Shown piece after piece: positions 21,548 to 28,943 of a DNA stretch of 29,167 nt. The translations under genes and the position numbers were made by a program. The notes beneath the pieces are model-generated. The model was not told the origin of the DNA, did no database searches, and saw only the letters and a list, made by a program, of their open reading frames with translations. Positions within the stretch are counted from its first letter, which is position 1, and every line of letters begins with the position of its first letter. Source of the stretch: a virus; the IMG/VR virus record IMGVR_UViG_3300046616_000123, positions 1 to 29,167 of that record. One strand, given 5' to 3'.

Positions 21548-23191
21548 TTACTCGGATGCGGCCTCGGCCGCAGAAGCTTCCTCGCTGGCATCGCCGCCTG
21601 CGCTCGTACCAGCGCTGGCCGCATCTGCAGGTGCTGGGGCGCCGGCCTGCTCCGCGCCCTTGCCATCGACTTGGCCGGGGTCGGTGTCGAACACCAGCTC
21701 GAGTTCCTTCATCATGTCGAGCTCGGCCCGGCGCTGCTTGAACACGTCCTCGGCGTCCGAGTGTTCGGACGTGAGACCGATCACATCGCTCACCGTCATG
21801 AAGCCAGAGCGCACCGCCTTCTGGTACGCCGCCACTTCCTTGGCCGGGTCGATCCACGACCAGCCGCGCGGCTTGAAGCGAACGTCCCAGTATTTCTTCG
21901 GCTTCGTGTAGTAGTCCGGGAACGAGAGCTCGCCGGCCAGCACCGCGGCCTCCATCCATTCGCGGTGAATCTTTGCCCGGAAGTTTCGGATCAGCCAGCC
22001 CTGCAGGACGCGCCACATGTCGCGGTCATCGAGCAGCGCCAGGCGCGAGGCGCTGTAGTTGCTCTGCGAGTAGTCCCCGGAAACGCTCGCGTAGGAGACG
22101 CCAACGCCGGTCGCGAAGGCCCGCAGCATGTAGCGCATGAACGGATCCATGCCCGTGTTTGGTCGGCTTGGGTTGAAGCCTTGGAATGTCTCGCCAGGCT
22201 GCAGTTGCTGGAACGTTCCCGGCTCCATCGTGAGGGTCGGCGGGGCGCGGCCGTCATCGTCGTCGCCGTCGACCAGGTCGTCGGGGGTCAACCCCTCTTC
22301 GGACTGGATGATGCCGACGATCGACGCCGCCGCGCGGGCCGCCACGATCTCGGCTTCCTCGTAGCCCTGCATGTTGCGCAGCCGCTTGAGCGTCGCATGA
22401 AACCATGGAACGCCTCGGGTCTGCCCGATCCGTTCGGGGATGAACAGGTGTTCGATATCTTCAGCCGGCACGCGGAGCAGCGCGCTTTCAACGAACGAGC
22501 TGAACTGATAGTCCCCCGGGTGCGTCGGGTAGAGCCAGTACGCGACAGGCCGCCCCCACTTGTTTTGCTCGACGCCCATCCGGATCGTGTTGCCGTTCTC
22601 GGCCCGGGCAACGCTCCACTGGTCGACCAGCCGGTCGGCCTCGATCAGTTCGAGCGCGAACGGGACCCGGCCCTTGCCGAACGGCAGCCGCACCTTCCGG
22701 ACCAGCACCTCGCCATTCTCCGGGATGGAGCCCATGATGAGGCGCTCCATGTCAGCGAAGCAAAGCTTGCCGGCTGGGTCGCAGGTATCCTTGTCGCCCC
22801 AGTCTTCCCAGGCCGACTCGATCGAGTCGTTGACGTTGGTGAGCAGCTTGCCCCCGGCGGTCTTCACCTGGGCCTGCACGCCGATGCCGCTACCGACGAC
22901 ATTGTTCTTGATGAGACGGATCGCCGCCTTCGCATACTCGTTGTCGCGCACCAGCTCGCGCGATCGCGCGCGCAGCACGCGCAGGCTGGTGATGATCTCG
23001 CTGTCGGCTGAGGTGTTGAGCGCGGTCCAGTCGGAATTGAGCCGGCTCATCGCGGCGCCGGCGTACATGCGCTTGCCCGCGCGCCCCTTCGACAGCAGTG
23101 CCTTTTGCGCCGAGCGCTGGGCATTCCACTCCCGCAGGACCACGGAGCCTGTCTGGCTTACCCGCTCTTCGTTATAGAACTTTTTGACCAC
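21548..23191 (-). CDS. Portal protein (lambda B family)
   Basis: The 547-residue protein matches lambda-type portals: an N-terminal block with SDWTALNTSADSEIITSLRVLRARSRELVRDN, the core (SIPENGEVLVRKVR, ELIEADRLVDQW, GVEQNKWGRPVAYWLYP, EDIEHLFIPERIGQTRGVPWF) and an Ala/Glu-rich C-terminal tail. A dodecamer of it forms the DNA entry channel at one head vertex and docks terminase. The GTG start at 23191 directly follows the TAA of the gpW-like gene, with GTGAGG as ribosome-binding site. About 110 bases separate it from the protease-capsid gene, and that gap holds only the strong ribosome-binding site described there. Confidence 0.92.
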   Translation of the reverse strand: MVKKFYNEERVSQTGSVVLREWNAQRSAQKALLSKGRAGKRMYAGAAMSRLNSDWTALNTSADSEIITSLRVLRARSRELVRDNEYAKAAIRLIKNNVVGSGIGVQAQVKTAGGKLLTNVNDSIESAWEDWGDKDTCDPAGKLCFADMERLIMGSIPENGEVLVRKVRLPFGKGRVPFALELIEADRLVDQWSVARAENGNTIRMGVEQNKWGRPVAYWLYPTHPGDYQFSSFVESALLRVPAEDIEHLFIPERIGQTRGVPWFHATLKRLRNMQGYEEAEIVAARAAASIVGIIQSEEGLTPDDLVDGDDDDGRAPPTLTMEPGTFQQLQPGETFQGFNPSRPNTGMDPFMRYMLRAFATGVGVSYASVSGDYSQSNYSASRLALLDDRDMWRVLQGWLIRNFRAKIHREWMEAAVLAGELSFPDYYTKPKKYWDVRFKPRGWSWIDPAKEVAAYQKAVRSGFMTVSDVIGLTSEHSDAEDVFKQRRAELDMMKELELVFDTDPGQVDGKGAEQAGAPAPADAASAGTSAGGDASEEASAAEAASE

Positions 23192-23719
23192 TTAGAACCT
23201 CACCAGCAGTTTGGACGGCTTGCGCTTCTCGGAATTGACTCGACGCTGCCAGAAGCCGCGCACCTGGAGCAGATCGGCCAGGGAGTGGAACTCGGTCTGG
23301 CGCGTGCCGATGGTGTAGCTCTTGACCTTGCCGCTCGACGACTTGAACGAGGCCAGCGCGGCTTCGCAGTCGGCCAGCGCCTTCTCGGCCGCGGTGCGGC
23401 TGTCGATCGAGCCAGTGATCGCGGCCACGTCGGCCAACACCACCAGGCCGCCGGTTGCCGCGGTCTTGCGTTCGTCTCCGCGACTCAGGTAGGCCGCCCA
23501 CAGGTACGTACCGGCCTGCAGCGACTGGCTTTGCAGCGTCGAGATGCCGGTCATCCAGCCATCGGAATTGGCCGTCCCGAGCAGCGTGAGCTGGGTAGGG
23601 CCGCGCAATTCGTAGGTCAGCACCCAGTCCAGGCTCGTGTAGCGCACCCCGCCCAACGTCACCGGGTCGTCGTTCCAGATGGCCGAATCGCCGGCGTAGA
23701 GTTTGGTTAGATTTTTCAT
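23192..23719 (-). CDS. gpW-like head-tail joining protein with extra N-terminal domain
   Basis: The C-terminal 65 residues (LADCEAALASFKSSSGKVKSY, FHSLADLLQVRGFWQRRV) resemble lambda gpW, including its helix-strand-helix layout and position between terminase and portal. The first 105 residues are beta-rich (YAGDSAIWNDDPVTLGG, TYLWAAYLSRGDERKT) and look like an Ig-like domain not found in 68-residue gpW. gpW-type proteins stop DNA leakage from the filled head and prepare the connector for the tail. The ATG lies one base from the terminase stop TAG in a tightly packed junction. Confidence 0.65.
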   Translation of the reverse strand: MKNLTKLYAGDSAIWNDDPVTLGGVRYTSLDWVLTYELRGPTQLTLLGTANSDGWMTGISTLQSQSLQAGTYLWAAYLSRGDERKTAATGGLVVLADVAAITGSIDSRTAAEKALADCEAALASFKSSSGKVKSYTIGTRQTEFHSLADLLQVRGFWQRRVNSEKRKPSKLLVRF

Positions 23720-23722
23720 TGT

Positions 23723-25855
23723 CTAGAACTTGGTTGCGGAGTAGCCACCTACTCGACTGCGCACACGGCCGCGCTTCTTGGCCGCTGGCGGCGCCGGGGA
23801 CGGTGCGGGTTGTGCAGACGTCTGCACTGGCGCGGGTGCCTGCTCTTCGGCTTCGTCCTGGTCGACCTGCTCCTGCACCTCATCGGCGTCAGCCGGGCTG
23901 TCGGCCAGCGGATCGGCCGGGGGCGGCGGAGCCGTTTCGGCGCCGGCGAAGATTTCTTTCTGGCGCAGCTGCTTCTCCATCGCATCCCAGTGCCCCGGCT
24001 TGAGCAGGTGCAGCTTGAGCGACATCGCCGCGTGCAGCGCGTAGACCTCGCAGTCGAGCGCCTCGTTGCGCGTGCTCGCCCGCTTCGTCCACACCTTGCG
24101 GTTCTTCTGCGTCTTGTGCGGGACCTTGATCTCGCTGGTGATCTGGTCCCAGTAGTCGGGCCGCACCGACTTGTACCAGTGCAGGCGCCCCGGCCCACTG
24201 CCGGTCAGGCGCAGCCGGCCGTCGATGATCAGGTCCTTCGCTCGCGTCGTGCCGACGATGTACGGCGTCACGCCGGACGGGTGCGGCTTGTGCTTGCGGG
24301 TCACGTCGACCGAGGTGCGCGGCTTCGAGAAGATCTCCTTCGGCGCGCCCAACTGCTCGGACGCTCCCTTGATTGCCATGTAACCGCGGCCCTTACGGGC
24401 ACGCACATACGAGTACACCGCGTCGGTAGTCGCGCCGTCCGACGAGTCGAGCGAGACAGCGCGGATCCTCAAGCTGTTGCCGCTCGCGTGCACGAAATCG
24501 GCCTCCAGCAGCAGGTCCAGGTCAAGCCAGGCGCCGGCGTTGGGGACCAGTGTCTGGCCATGGATCTCGCCCCAGTACACCAGCCACGACTCCATCCCCC
24601 GCCCCCAGGCGCGGATGACGACAGCCAGGCGGTCGTGCTGCACGTCGACGCCGGCCGTGAGCACCATGCCGCCCCACGGTACTGACTTCTCGTCGTAGTC
24701 CTCGGCGCGCTCGAGCAGCGCATCGCCCTTCGGCAGGTCGCTCTTGTACTCGTAGGTCAGCCCCTCGCTGCTGTTGCGGAAGGCGCGCATCTTGGTGTCG
24801 TCGCCGCTGCGCAGCAGGTGCTCGGCAGTGAGGTACTTTTCCATCAGCTTCTGCAGCGTCGAGCCAGGGAACGGCGAGTACAGCTCGTTGATGTAGAAGC
24901 CCGCGATACCGTAGAACGGCGCCGTCGCAACCCACACCGCCTTGCGCACGTTGCGGTTTTTCTCGGCGTCGGTCCACAGGCTGCCGCAGTGCGGGCAGAT
25001 GTAGCGCGCGCTCTCCGGCCGCACGTGGCCGAACACCTCGTGGTTGAAGCTGGGGTCCTCCAGGGCTTGGACGTTTTCCCACATCAGCACGTGCGACTCG
25101 CCGCAATCGTGGCACGGCACCATGAACTTGCGCTGGTCGCTCGACAGGTAGGCCGCCTCGATGCGCGAGACGCCCTTGATCGTCGGCGTGCCGCCGAAGA
25201 TCACCTTGCTGCGCGCGTAGGTCTTGACCCGCTCCTCGAGCAGCGTGATTGTGTCGCCCTGGTCGCGCACGTTGTCGTTACAGTCGTCCGGCTCCTCGAC
25301 CGCGACGACCGGCGCCGGCGTCGACTTCACCGAGCTTGGCGAGTTCGAGCCGACCAGCTTCAGGAAGCCACCAGCGAAAGTCTTGAAATCCCAGCGGTTG
25401 TCGCCGGCCTTGCGGCGGTCGATCTGCAGCTTCGATGCAACGGGAGGCGTGACCTCGGCCATCGGGATCAGCTTCTCTTCGTTGAATTCCTTGGCCGCCT
25501 TTTCCTTGGCGAACATGATGATCATCGGCGTGGGGTCCACGTCGATCTTGCGCCCCACGTAGTTGAGCAGCACGCCATCTGTCCACGCCACCTGGGCCGA
25601 CTTCATCGCCACGACCTTCCTCACGGCCGGATCGTCCAGCGCCTCGTGCATGCCGAACACCCACGGCGTCAAGTCCGGGTTGTAGCGCCCTGGTAGCGCC
25701 GAGGCCTTGACCGAGAGCCGCCTATTCTGGCGCGCCCACTCCGTCAGCCCGATCTGGTCCGGCGGTGCTACCGCTTGGCATAGCCGCGAGATCATCGCGC
25801 GTACTGCCGGCGTCGTATCGAGCGAGGTGCCGGAGGGCATCGTGAGTGGTTGCAT
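23723..25855 (-). CDS. Terminase large subunit (GpA family)
   Basis: The 710-residue protein packages DNA and cuts cos. The ATPase domain has a Walker A-like KSAQVAWTDG (85-94) and Walker B-like VVAVEEPD (183-190). Two CxxC pairs (CHDC at 248-251 and CPHC at 287-290) form a zinc site as in other GpA proteins. The nuclease domain starts around 400 with VLTAGVDVQHDRLAVVIRAWG. The C-terminal 80 residues are Pro/Ala/Glu-rich and end in basic residues, probably the portal-binding tail. Start 25855 has AGGTG upstream but overlaps the small subunit by 134 bases; the internal M21 (25795) is an alternative. The palindrome copy at 23813 is inside its 3' end. Confidence 0.92.
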   Translation of the reverse strand: MQPLTMPSGTSLDTTPAVRAMISRLCQAVAPPDQIGLTEWARQNRRLSVKASALPGRYNPDLTPWVFGMHEALDDPAVRKVVAMKSAQVAWTDGVLLNYVGRKIDVDPTPMIIMFAKEKAAKEFNEEKLIPMAEVTPPVASKLQIDRRKAGDNRWDFKTFAGGFLKLVGSNSPSSVKSTPAPVVAVEEPDDCNDNVRDQGDTITLLEERVKTYARSKVIFGGTPTIKGVSRIEAAYLSSDQRKFMVPCHDCGESHVLMWENVQALEDPSFNHEVFGHVRPESARYICPHCGSLWTDAEKNRNVRKAVWVATAPFYGIAGFYINELYSPFPGSTLQKLMEKYLTAEHLLRSGDDTKMRAFRNSSEGLTYEYKSDLPKGDALLERAEDYDEKSVPWGGMVLTAGVDVQHDRLAVVIRAWGRGMESWLVYWGEIHGQTLVPNAGAWLDLDLLLEADFVHASGNSLRIRAVSLDSSDGATTDAVYSYVRARKGRGYMAIKGASEQLGAPKEIFSKPRTSVDVTRKHKPHPSGVTPYIVGTTRAKDLIIDGRLRLTGSGPGRLHWYKSVRPDYWDQITSEIKVPHKTQKNRKVWTKRASTRNEALDCEVYALHAAMSLKLHLLKPGHWDAMEKQLRQKEIFAGAETAPPPPADPLADSPADADEVQEQVDQDEAEEQAPAPVQTSAQPAPSPAPPAAKKRGRVRSRVGGYSATKF
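23813..23826. repeat. 14-bp palindrome TGCAGACGTCTGCA (copy 4, in terminase gene)
   Basis: Identical to the intergenic copy at 4693; flanking bases extend it to a 16-bp perfect palindrome GTGCAGACGTCTGCAC (23812-23827). It encodes VQTSAQ in the low-complexity terminase tail, where codon choice is little constrained. Confidence 0.55.
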
Positions 25856-26252
25856 TCAGCACCTGGATATCGACATCGATGCCATGCAGCTGGTCGAGGT
25901 CGGCCTTGAGTTTGTCGTCGCGCGCCAGCAGCTCGGTGCGGAACGCGGCAAACATTTGCTGCAGCTCCGGCTCCAGCTGGGCGATGTTGATCAGTTGGCC
26001 CTTCTTCTCGGCCAGCGTGTATTGCTTCAGCTCGCGGTCGACGCGCTCGGTCAGCACACGCTCGCGCACCAGGTCGAGACCGTCGTCGGTCTTGTGGCCA
26101 GCAGCCTGCGCGCGCAGCTGGCGGATGTAGGCGACGCGAATCTGGTCCAGCGTCGCGGTGCGCCAGTCGATGTCGAGCTTCTTCATCAGCTCGGACACGT
26201 TCTGCTGCGCCAGGTCGAGGTGATCGGCGATGGCTTGTTGGGTCAGTTGCAT
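25722..26252 (-). CDS. Terminase small subunit
   Basis: The 176-residue protein starts MQLTQQAIADHLDLAQQNVSELMKKL, a winged-helix/HTH DNA-binding motif as in lambda Nu1 and DUF1441 proteins. It continues with a helical region (LDQIRVAYIRQLRAQAAG, LTERVDRELKQYTLAEKKG). It recognises the cos region and loads the large subunit. The gene begins only about ten bases from the cos-like motif, closer than in lambda, so part of the recognition site may lie in coding DNA. The C-terminal 45 residues lie in DNA shared with the large subunit if that protein starts at 25855. Confidence 0.88.
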   Translation of the reverse strand: MQLTQQAIADHLDLAQQNVSELMKKLDIDWRTATLDQIRVAYIRQLRAQAAGHKTDDGLDLVRERVLTERVDRELKQYTLAEKKGQLINIAQLEPELQQMFAAFRTELLARDDKLKADLDQLHGIDVDIQVLNATTHDALRHLARYDAGSTRDDLAAMPSGSTAGPDRADGVGAPE

Positions 26253-26262
26253 GGATTTACAC

Positions 26263-26320
26263 CCCCCTAGCCTTTTTCAGAACTAGCGAGAAATCGGGGT
26301 CTTCGCACCCGCAGGTGTCG
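26263..26320 (-). other. cos: cos-like packaging site
   Basis: The minus strand carries TCGCTAGTTCTGAAAAAGG (26289 to 26271), nearly the same as TCGCTATTTATGAAAA beside the lambda cohesive end. Just before it is a hyphenated dyad GGGT-N6-ACCC (26297-26310) that would suit staggered terminase nicks. The site directly precedes the terminase small subunit gene, the position of cos in lambda. The nick positions and overhang cannot be read from sequence alone. If correct, the genome is linearised here, and gpZ and the 50-residue gene lie at the right end of virion DNA. Confidence 0.75.
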
Positions 26321-26345
26321 ATTGCCGGTAAGGACCCGGGAATTT

Positions 26346-26498
26346 TCAATGGTCGAGCCACAACCAGGTGAAGCACTCGGCGACCTTCGCGTCCCAGCGC
26401 GCGGCATAGCGACGACAGATCCGATAGCGACGCCACATGCCACGCACCGCACGGCAGAAGCGGGTGAGCATCGTTCCTTGCTGTACGGGCTGGGCCAT
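26346..26498 (-). CDS. 50-residue basic, Trp/Cys-rich protein
   Basis: A 50-codon frame runs from ATG 26498 to TGA 26346: MAQPVQQGTMLTRF, then a basic block MWRRYRICRRYAARW, then VAECFTWLWLDH. A good ribosome-binding site (GAAGG, seven bases away) and third positions that are mostly G/C support it. It starts ten bases after the gpZ-like gene and ends just before the cos-like site. The overlapping longer frame (26257-26511) crosses the cos-like site and looks less natural. The basic aromatic helix could bind DNA or membrane; no family is recognised. Confidence 0.55.
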   Translation of the reverse strand: MAQPVQQGTMLTRFCRAVRGMWRRYRICRRYAARWDAKVAECFTWLWLDH

Positions 26499-26507
26499 GG
26501 CGAACCT

Positions 26508-27083
26508 TCACGTGAGACGATCGATCTGCTGCCGCAAAATGTCGGGGAACTTCTCAAGCACCAACCGCTGCAGCGTCTCCTGGACGGCAGCATTCGCCAT
26601 ACCGTCAGGGACGGATGGGCCGAACAACTCCTTGATCGGCAGTCCGCTCCACACAGTCCGGCTGCCCTTGGTGGTTTTCTTGTGCTGCGCACCCACCCGG
26701 ACGAATACGCCCTTGTGCCCGCTGGGCATCGTGGCGATGAACGCGTGCGTGATCACTTTGCGTCCGTGGAGCACATCGACCGATACGCCCTTTGCCGTCT
26801 GCCGCGCGCCGTACGCGGAGAGCGGGATCGGGTTGCCCGATGCCGTAACGCGCGCGGTCAGGTTGCCCGCCACCGCGCGGCTGATCTTCAGGCCTTTCTT
26901 GATATCGCTGACCTTCAGCTTGTAGCCGGCATCGCGTATCGAGCGCGCCGCACCGGTCTTCACCTGGTCGATCATCTTGTTGAGTGCACGAGGCACGGCA
27001 ACCGAGCGCACCTCGCGCTTCTTGTTGCCGACATCGGCGATGATGCGGTCCATGCTGCCGCGTACGTCCACCTTGATCGCCAT
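26508..27083 (-). CDS. gpZ-like minor tail protein, displaced next to cos
   Basis: The 191-residue protein (MAIKVDVRGSMDRIIADVGN, a VPRALNKMIDQVKTGAARSIRD block, then SGLPIKELFGPSVPDGMANAAVQETLQRLVLEKFP) matches the Phage_Z minor tail family. The segment IKELFGPSVP is highly characteristic. In lambda, Z lies between FII and U and is needed for tails to join heads properly. Here that slot is empty and the gene sits upstream of the cos-like site. Start 27083 was preferred to an ATG 15 bases earlier because the family starts near MAIKV. The region 27084-27446 upstream holds no gene: see promoter and terminators. Confidence 0.82.
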   Translation of the reverse strand: MAIKVDVRGSMDRIIADVGNKKREVRSVAVPRALNKMIDQVKTGAARSIRDAGYKLKVSDIKKGLKISRAVAGNLTARVTASGNPIPLSAYGARQTAKGVSVDVLHGRKVITHAFIATMPSGHKGVFVRVGAQHKKTTKGSRTVWSGLPIKELFGPSVPDGMANAAVQETLQRLVLEKFPDILRQQIDRLT

Positions 27084-27170
27084 CGCCGTGCCCCACAACT
27101 TTGCGCCTCCGTCCGTCCTGCCAAACCCTTGAGGTTAGCGCGGTGTCGGTCTACCATTGGCGCGTCGAAT

Positions 27171-27193
27171 AAAAAAGCCCGGAAGGCCCGGGC
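27171..27193 (-). terminator. Intrinsic terminator t3 (promoter-distal)
   Basis: On the minus strand GCCCGG-GCCTT-CCGGGC is followed by TTTTTT. It is the last of three tandem terminators before the gpZ and packaging genes. Confidence 0.85.
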
Positions 27194-27269
27194 AAACGAA
27201 CGAACGATCTTTGTATCCCCCGCTTTGCAGCGGATCGAGACAGGATCACCACCTTTCGTCGTTGAGAAT

Positions 27270-27299
27270 AAAAAAGCCGGCGCCGTACAGCACGCCGGC
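27270..27299 (-). terminator. Intrinsic terminator t2
   Basis: On the minus strand GCCGGCG and CGCCGGC pair around a ten-base loop and are followed by TTTTTT. The stem is seven G-C pairs. Confidence 0.85.
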
Positions 27300-27303
27300 A
27301 AAA

Positions 27304-27321
27304 TAGCTGAGTGATCAGCTA
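27304..27321. repeat. Perfect inverted repeat between terminators
   Basis: TAGCTGA (27304-27310) and TCAGCTA (27315-27321) flank GTGA. The 7-bp hairpin lies between terminators t2 and t1 and has no T-run. It may be an RNA signal or protein site; function unknown. Confidence 0.5.
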
Positions 27322-27335
27322 CTTAGGACTGGAAA

Positions 27336-27370
27336 CAAAAAGCCCCGCGTGGTCTGCACCAGGCGAGGCT
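27336..27370 (-). terminator. Intrinsic terminator t1 (promoter-proximal)
   Basis: On the minus strand AGCCTCGC and GCGGGGCT pair (one wobble), with an inner TGGT/ACCA pairing, followed by TTTTTG. It lies about 45 bases beyond the predicted start of the pR'-like transcript. Confidence 0.8.
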
Positions 27371-27420
27371 TTGGAAATCGAAAAATTGACTCAAGGCACA
27401 ATGGCTTCGAGAATGGCCAA

Positions 27421-27450
27421 AATGTACCTTGGCTGTAACACTTCCGTCAA
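27421..27450 (-). promoter_or_regulatory. pR'-like late promoter candidate
   Basis: On the minus strand TTGACG (27450-27445) overlaps the stop codon of the Q-like gene. After 18 bases comes TACATT (27426-27421), four of six matches to the -10 consensus. Transcripts would start near 27414 and run into three terminators, like lambda pR' and tR'. No other promoter is evident in the 363-base gap 27084-27446. Confidence 0.55.
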
Positions 27451-28424
27451 GAAATTTCTGTCGGTTCGGCAACACCATCTGCCACGAGCCTGCCGTCCAA
27501 CCGCGCGATCGCCATTTCCTCGAGCTCCCGCAGCTTGTTCTTCAGCTTGAACGACGCCCGCTGATACACCATGGGGTTGCCGCCGAACGACTCTGCCAGG
27601 TCGCGAAAGCTGATGTCCATCTTCTTGTGGTTGGCAAACACCCGACCCAGCATGCAGTCGAGTGCCAGCGGTTTGATGCGTGGGAACAGCGGCTGGAGCC
27701 AATCCGACAATCCCTTAATCGCATCGATTCGCTCTGCGGAGAAGGCGAAGCGTCGGCGAGGCTGGCTTGCCCCGTCAGTTGGCTTTCCGCTGTCAGTGAG
27801 GCTGCAACCCGACAGCCTGTCGAGCGCGATCTGCGCAGCGCGTTCGTGCGACTCGGCCGTCATCAGCTCGGCGCCAATGTCGCGCACCGAGTCGCGCGCC
27901 GCATGGTACTGAGCGCGCGCCGTCTCCTGCGTGGCCGCCCGCGTGATGTTCTTCTCGCAGGTCAGGTGAAACTCTCGCGCAGCTTCCAGCTCGGCGCGCG
28001 CCTGCTGCATCCTGGTGCGCGCGGATGACACCTTTTTCCGCTCCCGCTCAAGCGCGGCCATCAACTGCTGTCGGCTAACATCATCGTTGCCCACGTCCTC
28101 GAAATCCGTTTGCCCGAATTTCGCTTGCAGCACCCACATCTCCGGCGGCGGCAACTGCTTCACCGCCTGGGTGATCATGGCGCATTGCGCCCGGACCTCC
28201 GTGCTGGTCAACCCGCCGAAGTTGATCGATTCCGATGGCGCGCCTCGCAACTGGTCGAGCCATGTGCGCTGCTTTCCTTCCAGCCTGATCGACTCCAGCA
28301 CCCGGATCAATGCCTTGCGCAGGGGCGCGTCCTGCGTTGCCTCCTGCGACATCACCAGGAAGGCGACGTGCACCGCCTGCCCGGTGCTGCCGAATACTGC
28401 ATCCATTTCCAACCTTGCTCCCAT
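27447..28424 (-). CDS. Q-like late antiterminator candidate
   Basis: The 325-residue protein has an N-terminal part with DAPLRKALIRVLESIRLEGK and QAVKQLPPPEMWVLQAKFGQ. A long helical, basic middle follows (about 115-200). A C-terminal helix-turn-helix-like segment includes FRDLAESFGGNPMVYQ and LKNKLRELEEMA (about 270-310). This resembles DUF1133/Q-type antiterminators in outline. Position supports it: its stop overlaps a pR'-like -35 box, and three terminators and the whole late operon follow. Such a protein would load on polymerase near that promoter and let it pass terminators. It is longer than most Q proteins (about 200-230), so a different regulator such as a sigma-like activator remains possible. 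It begins directly after the stop of the 101-residue gene. Confidence 0.5.
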   Translation of the reverse strand: MGARLEMDAVFGSTGQAVHVAFLVMSQEATQDAPLRKALIRVLESIRLEGKQRTWLDQLRGAPSESINFGGLTSTEVRAQCAMITQAVKQLPPPEMWVLQAKFGQTDFEDVGNDDVSRQQLMAALERERKKVSSARTRMQQARAELEAAREFHLTCEKNITRAATQETARAQYHAARDSVRDIGAELMTAESHERAAQIALDRLSGCSLTDSGKPTDGASQPRRRFAFSAERIDAIKGLSDWLQPLFPRIKPLALDCMLGRVFANHKKMDISFRDLAESFGGNPMVYQRASFKLKNKLRELEEMAIARLDGRLVADGVAEPTEIS

Positions 28425-28730
28425 TCACTTCACCCCTTTCAGTTTTTCCCGCTGCTGCATGGCAGCGAATTTTGTGACCTGCTCGTCCTCTTGCTCCCCT
28501 GCGGGCCGGTTGACCACGTAGGGGTGTCCCCGCTTGTCCCACTGCACCCGTACCCTCACCGGGCTTGGCGTGCCGACCGTGTGCCCGTTCTCCTGGGCGA
28601 AAAACACCGGCTCGCCCTTCATCGCCTTTTTGATCTGGCCGTCGATCGATGCCGTCCCGAACGCCGCCCGCATTTCGTCGATCCATGCTGCCGTGACCGG
28701 CATCTGCTCCCGCATTCCGCCTTTCGCCAC
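28425..28730 (-). CDS. Hypothetical early phage protein
   Basis: The 101-residue protein starts at GTG 28730 with a strong GGGAGGTG ribosome-binding site. It contains WIDEMRAAFGTASIDGQIKK, a beta-type middle (GEPVFFAQENGHTVGT, VRVRVQWDKRG) and a charged helical end (EDEQVTKFAAMQQREKLKG). It is the first gene after the iteron region and is tightly joined to the Q-like gene (stop next to ATG). No family was recognised; a small regulatory or replication-accessory role is possible but not shown. Confidence 0.7.
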   Translation of the reverse strand: MAKGGMREQMPVTAAWIDEMRAAFGTASIDGQIKKAMKGEPVFFAQENGHTVGTPSPVRVRVQWDKRGHPYVVNRPAGEQEDEQVTKFAAMQQREKLKGVK

Positions 28731-28768
28731 TACACCTCCCCGTTTTGCTTTTCGTTTCTTTTTAGCAA

Positions 28769-28853
28769 ACCCTCAACATCCTCAACATACTGTCAACATG
28801 CCTAAGCTTTTGTTTTCGTTATGTTTATTGACTGTATTGAGACTATTGAGGGT
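28769..28853. repeat. Iteron module 1: two inverted clusters of 9-bp repeats
   Basis: Cluster 1 reads ACCCTCAAC (28769), ATCCTCAAC (28778) and, after two extra bases, ACTGTCAAC (28789-28797). A 29-base AT-rich spacer follows. Cluster 2 is the reverse orientation: ATTGACTGT (28827), ATTGAGACT (28836), ATTGAGGGT (28845-28853). Outer units are ACCCTCAAY and inner units end GTCAAY. The layout is that of an iteron origin or a multi-site operator. Confidence 0.75.
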
Positions 28854-28943
28854 TAAATTGAAATTGAGTCGAATTTAAATTCGCCGCCTCTTCTCTTGGC
28901 TTGCCTTTACTTGCGCTTCCGCGTGCGCGTGGAGCCTCAAAAA

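Noticed and set aside
21083-23011. 642-codon open frame on the plus strand
   Set aside because: It lies opposite the capsid and portal genes, spans their intergenic gap, and shows no recognisable motif.
26257-26511. 84-codon frame on the minus strand before terminase
   Set aside because: It runs through the cos-like site, and the overlapping 50-codon frame has the better ribosome-binding site and codon pattern.
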